In this document: in pieces, positions 9,519 through 20,800 of the stretch | How the letters are laid out: every line of letters begins with the position of its first letter | Position numbering within the stretch: the first letter of the stretch is position 1 | From: Panax quinquefolius | Lineage: Eukaryota; Streptophyta; Magnoliopsida; Apiales; Araliaceae | NCBI GenBank assembly: GCA_020205615.1 | Contig: CM035171.1 | Span: 123,570,893-123,634,892, forward strand | Reading direction: 5' to 3' | Length of the DNA stretch: 64,000 nucleotides | Notes under the pieces: generated by a model | Database searches by the model: none | The model's input: the letters and a program-made list of their open reading frames with translations, nothing else | What the model was told of the DNA's origin: nothing | Program-made: the position numbers and the translations under genes

Positions 9519-12500
9519 ATGAACCAACATAATTCAATAGCAATGAAAGCTGAAGAGAACAAGTCAAGTGTCACAATTTCCACAGCCCCATCAAGAATTA
9601 GGGCCTCCGCTTCATCTAAATCAAAGATTTTACCCAAAAACGAGTCTTTAAATGGCGGGGTATCTGTATCTCCCTCCCCAAAATCAAGAAGAGCCATTTC
9701 AGTTCCTCCACGAGATTCTTCTATGCATAATAGTAATAATGGCAACAATACTCGCAAAATAAATAGAAGGTCTATTTTAATCAGCAAGCCCAAATCTGGT
9801 GAAGAATTTCCTGTTGTTGTTGTGGGATCTCAAAAGGGTAGGGAATTTGAGGATGTTAAGGCTGTGAATCGGTCCGTTAACCGGGCTGTTGTTGAATCAT
9901 ATGCTCGGCCAATTAGGCAAAGGCCTACTGATTCGAAAAACTCGAAAAAGATGAATGAAGTTGATTTGATGGATGGGAAGAAGAAGGAATTACAGGAAAA
10001 GCTTGAGCAGAATGAGAGTTTGATTAGGGTGTTAAAATCTGAGGTATTGGAGTTGAAGGCAGAGTTGGGTAAAACAGAGAGCTTGAATGTTGAGCTCCAG
10101 GCACAAAACAAGAAGCTCTCTGAGGACCTTGCCGTGGCAGAAGCTAAGATTACTGCTCTAAACACTCGCAACCAGGAGGTGAGAATTACAAAACCCTTCA
10201 TTTTTATATGGTTTTTTCAAGCAAATTTTGTATATTGCAATTGCCCTTTTGCTAACTTCATTGAATCATCATTTTCCTATAAATTGTATAATTCGGGGCA
10301 TAATTTAGTTTTTAGAAGTTTTTGTTTGTTAACTTGAAAAATGAGTATAATTTAATGGTAGTAGAACATAGATTTATGAGTTTGTTACGACTTGATCTTG
10401 TGATTAGTATTCTGAATTTGTCTATTCTATTCTTTATTTGTTCCTTTGGAAGAGGGAGTTGGTTGCAGAATACTCCACTTCCAAATTTAAAGACATTCAG
10501 AAACTCATTGCTAACAAGTTGGAAAATTCGGTAACTAAAAAGGACGTTATCAATGAAACTAGTATCACAAATGCGCTCTCAACTGCAACAAAACCTCCAG
10601 TAGTTGGTAAAACAGATGTACAAAGCAAGTTTCCAGAGTGCCCCCCTGCTCCGCCACCACCGCCACCTCTCCCACCACGGCGTCCAGCCAAAATGCCTAC
10701 CACTAGAAAGGCTTCACCAGTTGTCGAACTGTATCAGTCTTTAGCACGGCCTAAGAAAAGAGATCCTTTGGCGGTCGGGAATTACAACAAACAGATTGCT
10801 AGCAGCGCGCATAACAGCATTGTTGGAGAAATACAAAATCGTTCATCACATCTTTTAGCTGTAAGAATTTAAGGTTTGCCTTGTTTTGATCATATGTGTA
10901 GCCCTGGATCCTGCATTTATTGTATTGTTATGATTTGACTATCTATGCAGATAAAATCAGACATTGAAACAAAAGGAGAGTTTGTCAATGGTCTAATCCA
11001 GAAAGTCCTAGCTGCTGCTTATTTAGATATTGAAGATGTTCTTACATTCGTGGATTGGCTTGACAATGAACTTTCATCATTGGTAATTTCTCTTTCAAAG
11101 ATTAGTAACTTTAGCAGACAAGTTTATCTACTTATGTTCGCAGATAAGAATTTAGTTTTTTAATCTCCATTTCCTTAACTATGACTCCAATTTACAAACA
11201 AACAAAATCTAGTCGCACAAATGACCTTCAAACTCCTATGCAATAAAATTATTTAATTCATCTTTGCCTCTTGTACTTTATCTTTTACAGGCTGATGAGC
11301 GGGCAGTGCTAAGGCATTTCAAGTGGCCCGAGAAGAAAGCAGATGCCATGCGAGAAGCTGCAGTTGAATATCGTAGTCTTAAACTTTTAGAAAATGAAGT
11401 TTCTTCCTACAAAGATGACTCTGACATTCCGTGTGGAGTTGCCTTGAAGAAGATGGCCGGCTTACTAGATAAGTATGTACCTATAAAAAGAGTTTTTTGT
11501 CTGATGTTTGCTTGCATCTATTTCTAAGTAGGCAGAATTAATTAGCTTGTGTTCCCATCTCATGGTGCAAGGTCTGAGCGAAGCATACAGAGACTGATCA
11601 TGCTGCGAAACTCAGTTATGTTTTCTTATCGCGACCACAAAATACCAACTGACTGGATGCTTGACTCAGGAATTGTTACCAAGGTTGTTTTTTTTTCCCT
11701 TGTTGAAACCACTTGTTTTCAGGTTTATTTATGGCTGCTGCTTGCATTTCAAGAAACTAAATCTCAAACTCATTGTAGTACTACCAGTTGAATGATTCTT
11801 TTCTTAACTAAAACTTAACTTTTTATTAAGTTGTGTATGGTGAATGGAACTATTATGCTTTTATCTGTTGATCGCCTGAACAGTTTTGGATGCTATGGAG
11901 TTTCATAAGCTCAAATTCTTTCTAGACATCACTATTACTGTTTCTTCCACTATAATTTGGATTAACTGACAAATTATTTGTAAATCTGCTCAGATAAAGC
12001 AGGCTTCGAGAAAACTAGCAAAGACATAAGTGAAGCGGGTTACTGTAGAGCTTGAGTCCTTCCGGTATTCAGAAAGGGAATCCACACAAGAAGCCCTTCT
12101 GCTTCAGGGTGTGCATTTTGCCTACAGGGCTTACCAGGTATTCCTTGAATCAATTGTTTCTTGTCTTTTCTGAACATTAAGAGAGAGCTATTTTTGGTTC
12201 CCAAAAAAAAAGAATAGAAAAGAAAAGAAAAGAAAAAGACCCAAACAAATCGAAATCAAGTAGTAGATAGTACTGGAAAATGAGAAAGAAGTTGCCCATT
12301 AGGAAACAAAGCACGGATGATAATGCCTAGAGAAGTTAATGCGGTAGGTGCACTTCATTCATGACTATGCTGGTTTAGGTTGCAGTAATAGTGAGCTGAT
12401 GGTAAAGTTGCTGGGGCTAGGATAAGGCGATCATTTAATAGGCCAACTAATTAGAATTTTACGCCAGATCATTTATGCTCTTGAACTTTGCTGATCATTA

Positions 12501-12877
12501 ATTGAATCATTAAAATAGGGACAAATTTCTGTTTTTCTCTTTTCTGGAACCTCTAATTGCCTAAACCTGTCCTGCATCTTCTACGCTCATATTTTTTTTT
12601 GTGTGCATAAATTTGGAGTGTATTTATATGACACATTGTTAGTTTGATATAAATTAATGAACGTCCTTTGATATGCTATATTCTATTGATTTAATCATGA
12701 TTTTATTTTATGGGAAAAGAAAATAATAATAGTAATAATCATGCTTAATTTGCGCGACTGCAGTTTTCTGGAGGTCTAGATTCAGAAACACTGTGTGCTT
12801 TTGAAGAGATCAGGCAGCGTGTTCCAGGACATGTACAATTGTCTCGACAACTCTTTGCAGCTATACCATCATCATAA
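9519..12877 (+). CDS. CHUP1-like (At1g48280-like) coiled-coil, proline-rich protein with in-frame stop
   Basis: Relative of CHLOROPLAST UNUSUAL POSITIONING 1 and IPGA1, plant proteins that link actin or microtubules to organelle position and cell shape. Exons: 9519-10178, 10453-10860, 10951-11082, 11291-11472, 11572-11683, 11994-12137 and 12764-12877 (about 583 codons). A serine- and lysine-rich basic N-terminus is followed by a coiled coil (from about residue 150: KKELQEKLEQNESLIRVLKS), a proline tract PPAPPPPPPLPPRRP and then the conserved C-terminal domain (DIEDVLTFVDWLDNELSSL, DERAVLRHFKWPEKKADA, DWMLDSGIV, GVHFAYRAYQ). In exon 6 a TAA at 12027-12029 replaces the codon where relatives have tyrosine (LAK-x-Y-M-KRV), cutting off about the last 74 residues. 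The reading frame is otherwise open on both sides. The upstream in-frame ATG at 9543 is possible; the extension to 9456 does not begin with a conserved motif. Confidence 0.85.
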
Positions 12878-14213
12878 AAAAAGACCAACTCCTTGTCCAT
12901 TCAAAAGTTGGTCAAGAAACAGAAACTTAACCCGAAACTTTTTCCTTCCCATCCTTGTTCTCACTACATATCCCCAACAATGCGTAGAAACTTGTGAAGG
13001 GATGAGCTAGCTCGATAATGAGATCATAGACTAGTGTTCATATAGAGCTTTCGTCGAGAGAAATTGTATCATACTGGGAAACACACACTTGGGATAATCA
13101 TCATAAGACCAATCTGTCATCCCCAGTACAAGCTAGCAGCTCTGAACTCAAAAATACCGACAACTTGAGGCTTCTGTGTAGATCAAAGATCAGATCCATG
13201 GACGAAACAAGTTTTCTTCACATTAAAGATATACTGGACTATGTATAATAATCTATTTGTAGTAGCTAGCTGTGACTAATGACTATGAGGTTGAGTTATT
13301 GTCTGTTATATTCATTGAGGACAATGGGTTGTACACTTCTTGTAACTGAAATAATACATAAAAAACCTTAATGCATATTTCTCATAAATAGTTACCATTA
13401 ATATTTATCCACGTGACAATCGAAAAATCGACCACATATATCATTTCCCTTGATTTTCATTTAATTTATATGTTGCTTACATAGGTTAACAACAATTTAT
13501 TGGGTTGAAAATATCATTATTCATATTATTTTTTCTTAATACTAAGGGCATTTTTGGTTTGGGTGGAATGAAAAGAGTATTTATATGCTCGGTTACTTAA
13601 AAGGGACGGAATGAGTATTCCAACTGAATGCTTAGTCATATATTTAAATAAGATTGTAAAAATTGACTATTCTATTCCAATCGACAATCTTTAAAAAAAT
13701 CAAAATTATGTAACTTCTGATTCTTACCGACATAAAAATAAAAAAGTACATTCCATTCCATTCTCTTTTCATTCTCATTCCTGTTCTCATTTTGCTTGCT
13801 CCACTCTCACCGCCTTCAGGGGACATGCAGAAATTCCTTGTATTATTCCATTTTAATGCGAGCTGGCTCACGTGACCGCACATGCATAACCACGAGTATA
13901 ACATAAATAGTCACACGGACCGGGAAGGTAAGGTATCATGTAAGTTAACTAGGCCCATGATTTCTCCTTCAATTTCATAAGTTTTTTGAATTTAAATATA
14001 ACCCACCTATTGCTCTCTACTTACTCTTACTTCCATGTTTTTAATCCTACTATATTTAGTAACTCATTATTTTTTAATTTAAAGTTTTTTTTTAAAAAAT
14101 GTTTGAATAAAAAATAAAGAACTAAAATAATACTCCTAAAATTATAAAAGTACATTAAATAAAAATTAAAATTATACAAAAATTGTGATTTCTCTTAAAA
14201 TTATCAATGTTTA

Positions 14214-14853
14214 GAGTATTCACAATAGTTTTCTTGATAAACTCTTTTTTATCCCCAACTTTGAAAAATACATCAACAAATCATTATCCAACAGTTTTAT
14301 TATTCTTATTTAACTCTCTATTTTAATCTCTATATAGGATTTTATTTATCGTGAGGGAGTCAAAAGACCGTTATTATGCAAAATGATATTTCACACCCTC
14401 GTTTAAGTGAACACGTTAGCATTAGAAAAGGGTAAAGAAATTCAGCGTCGTTTGCAACATCGCGAATCTCGTCTTCTCCAGAGCTTCTTCAACCGACGAT
14501 TTTCTGCTCCAAAATTATTTCGACGATATTCTTCACCGATTGTCCTCTTCACCGACTGTCTTCTTCTCCAAAGTCTCATTTGTAGCATCTCGAATAATTT
14601 AATTCGAAGATATTTTGCAAAAAAAATAATCTAGGGTTACAGTTCGATTTTCTTTTTTTGTTTGATTTTGACTTTTGTTTGTTTCGGAATTTTGAATTTT
14701 GTTTCTCATGATTTTGACCTCTGTTAGTTTTATTTTTTTTATCTCGGATTTTATTATTTAAGAAATTATAAGGAACGTATATAGTTAAAAAAATTAAATT
14801 TCTATAACGCTGTAGGGTATGAGTAGAAATAAAAAAAACTATTGTGAATGTTG
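14214..14853. mobile_element. PIF/Harbinger-like non-autonomous element
   Basis: The left end GAGTATTCACAATAG and the complement of the right end (CAACATTCACAATAG) match at 12 of 15 positions. Both ends are flanked by TTA (14211-14213 and 14854-14856), the usual 3-bp PIF/Harbinger duplication. It is 640 bp. A 75-codon open frame inside has no transposase motif. Confidence 0.6.
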
Positions 14854-14892
14854 TTAATAGTGTAAGTTGATTAATTATAAATTGTATATATA

Positions 14893-14931
<39 letters not shown>

Positions 14932-15196
14932 AACATTTATCCTTTCTTTATTAATAAAGTGCCTACTTGCGAGAGGAGCCGTTAAAGCGGCAAAGAAAAA
15001 CTACCTGGCAGTCCACATGGCACCGACATGGCCTAATCCCAGCCTTTAAAAGCCACACCGATCTATCCAACGGCGCATATTAAAAAAATACGCATGTCAT
15101 AAAGTAGAAAGATCGTGACCAACGGAAAACGGTCACAAGCGCGCGGGAAATCACCTGCCGCGTCAGATCAAACCGCTAAAAAACAAATCCCACCCG

Positions 15197-15206
15197 TCCA
15201 CGTGGA
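15197..15206. promoter_or_regulatory. G-box (CACGTG) upstream of DGAT3
   Basis: The palindrome TCCACGTGGA contains a perfect CACGTG core about 150 bp before the DGAT3 start codon. bHLH and bZIP factors bind this core. Nearby CAACGG motifs (about 15068 and 15120) resemble MYB core sites. Function is inferred from motif and position only. Confidence 0.45.
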
Positions 15207-15352
15207 AAACAGTTATTGTCTTTTCCTCCCTCCATGAGAAACCTTGTAGGAAAGTGATTGCTTTAGCCCTGCCAGTCCTTTATTTGTAGGTGGGTTTTGG
15301 TCAGAAAATTTCAGCAAAAATCATCAAATCTATTTATTTAGAGAGAGAAATT

Positions 15353-16806
15353 ATGAAACTTTCTGGCGTAGTTTCCCGGTCATTCCCCGGCGCCGGAATT
15401 GATACCCACTCCCACCACCACTCTTCTATAAAACCCTATTCCCTTGGCGGTTCAATTGATACTGGATCTCGTTTTTCCGGTGAGCTTCGGATTGTGGGTC
15501 GTCGAGATTCTAGATTGGCGGTAAAAACCAGAATTTTTTCTGGGATTAGTGAGAATGGGCATTTGCAGTATTACTCGCCGGCGATCAGGTGTGGCGGCGG
15601 TGGGGTGAAGAAGGAGAAAGAGAAGGAGTTGGTTTCAAAGGAGAAGAAGATGAAGAAGAGGTTGAAATTGTTGAAGGGGTTATCGAAGGACTTATCTGTG
15701 TTTTCTGATATGGGTTTTGGCTTGGATCCTGATCATGGGGTTGGTTGATCAAGTTAAGGGAAAGATGATCTCGGTAAGAATATAGCCTAATTTTTGTTGA
15801 ATTTTTTTCAGTGCAGATCAATATTGAGAGATGTAATGTGGCTCTCAATACTCAAAAGTCAATGCATTCTATTCATTGAATATTGGGATTATTTAACAGT
15901 TGCCATCTATTTGATGTTTTGATTGGTTCCCTTTTTAAAGCATATTTTTACATCGGAATATATGTTCAAATACCATTATTAATTTTTTTTGTATTTTAGA
16001 CCTTGGTTTGGTATAAATGTTTGACAACAGTATATCTTAGTTAATTGCCGGCATTATATCTAACCAGTTTATAATAACACTATTTGCAGGAAGCTGCAGA
16101 TGTGTTGCTTAGTCAACTGCAACAGCTAAAAGCAGAGAAAAAAGAAATGAAGAGGCAGAGGAAAGAAGAGAAGGCCAAATTGAAAGCTGTGAGGATGCAA
16201 CACAAGCTTGAATGTAAAGGAAATTCAAGCTCTTCTTCAGAATCAAGTGACAGTGAATGGGGTGAAGTTGTTAACATGAGCCGCAACCGCCTGAAAACTG
16301 AAGTCCCCACACATTCAATAATCAGCCCATTATCACAAGCAGGAACTACCATTGATTTGCAACCAGCAAATCAACAAGCAATATCGAACAAATTTGCCGA
16401 CGAGAAATGCAGCAGCACAGGAAAATGTACCAGTGTTGGCGGCAATGCAAGTAATCTTGGTTGTAATGAAGAATCATTAACTAGAAAGATTGAGGTATGC
16501 ATGGGTGGGAAGTGCAAGAAATCAGGCGCCACGGCATTGTTGGAAGAATTTCAGAAGGCAATAGGCGGTGAAGGTTCTGTTGTTGGGTGCAAGTGTATGG
16601 GCAAATGCCGCAATGGTCCAAATGTGAAGGTTTTGAATGCTATTGATGGCAGTCAAGCTGTAGTACTAGATGATAACGGTGATGATTATGTTAGGACGCC
16701 GGCTAATCCTTTGTGTATAGGTGTTGGTTTGGAGGATGTTGGTACTATTGTTGCCAATTTTTTAGCAGGCAATCAGAACGATTTGGGTTTGGCTGCAGCA
16801 TTGTAG
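15353..16806 (+). CDS. soluble diacylglycerol O-acyltransferase 3 with frameshift in exon 1
   Basis: DGAT3 is the cytosolic/plastid-linked acyltransferase that makes triacylglycerol from diacylglycerol and acyl-CoA; the plant enzyme binds a 2Fe-2S cluster. Exons: 15353-15773 and 16090-16806, about 378 residues when read through the frameshift, close to family length. The N-terminus is serine- and glycine-rich, like a transit peptide. Next come a lysine-rich stretch (KEKKMKKRLKLLKGLSKDLS), a coiled coil (LLSQLQQLKAEKKEMKRQ), an acidic serine run (SSSSSESSDSEWGEVV) and a C-terminal thioredoxin-like ferredoxin fold with CMGGKCKKSG and GCKCMGKCRNGP, whose cysteines fit the cluster ligands. At 15737-15740 a run of four G where three would keep frame shifts the last 11 codons of exon 1 into an early TGA. 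A GT at 15740 could act as an alternative donor that restores frame. The gene converges on the CHR18-like gene. Confidence 0.92.
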
Positions 16807-17819
16807 CCAGATCTAGGACTGTAATTTATAGGGCATTAGAATGAATGAATGAGTGGTTAAAGAAAACCATTGTGTTAGGTTGTGTTCATGTAAATACTTG
16901 GATTGTTATGCAATCAAAAGTAAGTGTTGAAAGTTTAACTTTCATGACTGAATTTGGGATTCCTCTGTTTCTATAAAAACATAAGCAAATGCCTCAGGAA
17001 AGCATCCACATATGAACCTCCTAATACGACTGGCTTTAACAGCATATGTTCTTGGTTTGGATTTGTCACTCTTTCCACCCATTTCAACTTGGGAAGAGGA
17101 AGAATGCTGCGGGGGAATTAATTTGTTGTTTTTAGTATTTCTTCTTATCCCTCAATTAATAAATGTGTATAATTTTGAAGGAAAATAATGTAATTAATCT
17201 TTTTGAAATATTTTTTAATAATTAAAACATTGCCCACCCTCAAAAAAATTAGTTGAGCCACCCACTCTATTTTATACTCCCTTTTCTATAATGAAATTTC
17301 TTCTCTTATTAATTAAAAGAAAAGATAAATCATAAATATGTCTGGTGTCCACGCTTGGGTTTGGTAACTTAAGAATCATATACTTTATCTGGCACCATTC
17401 ACTTGACTAATTTTGTATTTCAGTTTGATATTTATGAGCTCTAATGGAATTCCTATCTTATTGCTTGTTACATTTATTAATTTCAAAACAAAAATTAAGT
17501 GAACTTTCTAATTCCTCAAAAAAATCACAGCATTTCAAGTTGCAAAAAGCATCATGTAAATTTATGTTACAAAAATGGGGTGATTTTACACTGAGCCAGA
17601 AGCCAAGAATGCAGAGCTTATGTCATTAATGCTCCCAAAAGGATTAAGGAAATACATATATATGCAAGTGTAATTACAACCCCACCCCAAAATCTGAAGA
17701 ATATCCTACCCATTACGACTGGGAACACCACATATCAATTTGTTCAGCATCACAGGATCCCCGTTGCAGATCTGTGACAGCGGTGTCTGAGCACACTTCA
17801 ATTATGTTCAACCAGCAGC
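16807..17819. other. convergent intergenic region DGAT3 / CHR18-like
   Basis: The 3' ends of the two convergent genes face each other across 1.0 kb. AT-rich 3' UTR-like sequence is present on both sides. A 61-codon open frame at 17444-17629 shows no domain. No MITE or repeat was recognised. Confidence 0.6.
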
Positions 17820-20800
17820 TCAATGCCTTGGGTACTTAAGTTTAGGCTTGTGTTCGTGGTTTTGACTAGTATTGCACCGCTTTATGAAGGAGTCCAGTGT
17901 TTTCTGTTTTGCAGGGCTGCTTCTTGACTGGCTTGTTACTTCCAATGAATTCTCATGTCCATCAAGCATCTGCATATTCATGAGAATAACAATTTTTTAT
18001 TAAAACAAAAAATGAGCAGTAATGATTGCAGGATGAGATGTCTTTTTTGCAAAAACAGTAATCAGAGTTGCTCCCAATGAAATTCACAATACAAAGACAA
18101 TTAACCAAGATAAACAGAGGAATGAGGTAAAATTAACCTGTCCCAAATTTTCCAATTTGCTTTGAACAACATCCCTGTTATGGAAAATAACAGTTTTAGT
18201 TTACTGATTAATCATTCTATAATCAACTGTATAGTATGGCTGATAGAAATGAGCATACCATATTATGTCATCAACTGTGTCGTTAGCTAGTAGATAGTAG
18301 ATATTGACTGATGACACCTAACAGGGGGAAAAAAACTTGTCAAGAAAAATAAACTAAAACAAAATTGAAAATCTGACATTCAAGTACATGCATCAAGTCT
18401 CTTCTTCTCAGTGAGAGTAAACACAATTAGTTATGGCTGCATCTTAGACTAAAAGCAAACACTCCTGTTCTCTCAAGGTGTGATGGTGAATATATGTCAC
18501 CACTCATCATTTGGACTTAAAATTCATAAATGTTGAGCCAGTAACATAATAAGCTGACAGCATATGAGCTGAAAGATATACGAAAAAACTAATTTTAGCC
18601 AGTGAAGTGTGGCTTAAGAGCCGATTTACAATCCACCTCAAATACGGAGGTAACTAAGACAAACAATAGTACCAAGAAAAATTAGTTATCTATCATTCAG
18701 AAAATATTATAAAGAAGATGAATTTGGTAGTCAGGAGAATATTTCTGGCCTCCAGAAAGTTATACAAAAATCTTGCTGTTACCTGCCCAATCCTATGAGC
18801 ACGATCTTCTGCTTGAATAATGTCCCCCGGAGTCCATGACAGCTCTGCAAATATTAGTGTACTGGCTGCTGTAAAGGTTAACCCAACACCTGCAGCTCTA
18901 ATAGATAGCTGGAGAAAAAACAGTTCAAGAAACAAAAAGAAATCATGTACAGCCTAGGACAATAAATGAACTAATTACATGGAAGAATTGTAAAGGCAGA
19001 AGATAAATTCAAGGACAAGAATACCACTGCTGCCCTAATAGAATCTTTTTCCTGAAACTCTGTAACCAAATCTTGCCTTGATGCTGCCGGCGTTCCACCA
19101 TCGATCCGAATGCAACCAACTTTTTTCTTCTGGGAATTTAAAAGTGCCGATAAGTCTTCACCACCATTATAAACTGCATTGAATATAAAGTGATCTTACC
19201 AGAAGAAATTGGTGTATTGAGTCGATCATTGGATGATGATGTGCAAATATTAGAAATTTGCAGCCTGCCTGCAGCACTTGCAATAGAACAATGTTAAAAC
19301 ACATAAATTAACAATAAATGAATACACACATCTATTCACTAGAAATGGAACTGCTCTAAAAGAAAACTTGCACTATTAATTTATTTTGATAAGTTATTTT
19401 ATTATAGAAGGATAATGAAAATTTGCACTTCTTATCATGGACAGCAGAAAACGCAAAAATATAGAACAAAAAGATGCTGGGAAAACAATAGATTGACAGT
19501 CGAAAACAACATAGATATTTGGTGATACTATAGTATATTTTCCATCTATATCCCATAATTGGGGCCACGACATTATAGAGGACCCAAAATTGTGGGGGAA
19601 TAGTAATGGCGGAAAATTACTTATATAAAACAGATATACAGAAACCTGGAAACAAGTTTAAATATTAGCGTCCACATTCTGTAGTTCTCAGACTGGTACA
19701 ACTCATCCATATCTAGATTGCTTATTTTGATAAGTAAATGGGAGCAAGGGCACAGCAGTCCCTAACCAAAAAATCAGCACCCTTTCCTACTTATATGGAT
19801 TCGTAGATGCTACACACTCTCTCTACTATCTCATTTCTCCTCTCTTCTTAGAGCAGGGACAAGCCATCACGAACCCCAAAAAAATAGATTGAGACATTTT
19901 TTTAGATTGAAAGTGTACATATGGGGACAATTAATGGTTGGAGAGAGAGAAAAGAGAGTATCTAAAATTATTACTATTTTTTGTCAGGGTTGCAGAGAAC
20001 CCATTTTCTCAAAGTAAATAAATGCTTCTAATATTTATGTCTTACCCTTGTTGAGTAGAATTCATTAAACCAAAAAGGGCGGTATTTTTACGATGAGAGG
20101 ATTCAGATATGAGATTTACTACTCAAAAACTTACTGCATTTAGCATCGACACAAATTTCCAAAGGTCTCACTAATCAAGTAAAAGTTTCATCTCATGTTC
20201 AGTCCCATTAGGGACCTTACGCAATAAACTTCTTAGTTTCTTTAATTCGATTTGCTACTTATTAGTCATTTACCTTGAACATGAGTGTACTTGGGACTCT
20301 AACCAGGAGTGAAGGGAAAAAGTTTGAAGAAATTAAAAATAAAAAAGAAGAAAAGAAATTCCTCGTGGGCATAAGCCAGCAGTTCTACATATCTATCATC
20401 GTGACTGCAGGTCAGCAGTAGTAAAAGATAACTGAATTAATATAGGCAAAAAATGTCTCTCAAAATATATACACAGAAACATACATTACATACCTCAATG
20501 ACAGTTCCAAGGTAATCCAAAACTGCCGGGATCTTAGCTTCAGCAGAATCAGTATAAATCTGCACACAATATGGCATTAAAGATGCACAGTAATAATTTG
20601 AAATATACATATATTCAATTAAGCTTTCCAACAAAAAATAAATTACAAATTCATCATAACTTTAAAGAATACATTCACGGTAAGAGTGCAATAATAAATT
20701 TAATACATTGTTATTAAGCTTAGAAGTTGCCCTAGACTAGTTCAAACAATTTTAAAATTAGCAATTCAAGAGATAATAATTTATAGAGCTAACAAGAATT

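Larger units (their letters stand above)
12878..15352. other. gene-free region between CHUP1-like and DGAT3
   Basis: The first several hundred bases are the likely 3' UTR and downstream DNA of the CHUP1-like gene. At about 13545-13800 the motif GGGCATTTTTGGTTTGGGT and later GGAATG/CATTCC runs resemble a PIF-type MITE, but no second end was found. A PIF-like element lies at 14214-14853 and a TA microsatellite at 14894-14927. From about 14960 the GC content rises toward the DGAT3 promoter. Confidence 0.6.

Noticed and set aside
13545..13800. Possible PIF/Tourist MITE starting GGGCATTTTTGGTTTGGGT
   Set aside because: No complementary right end or target duplication could be identified.
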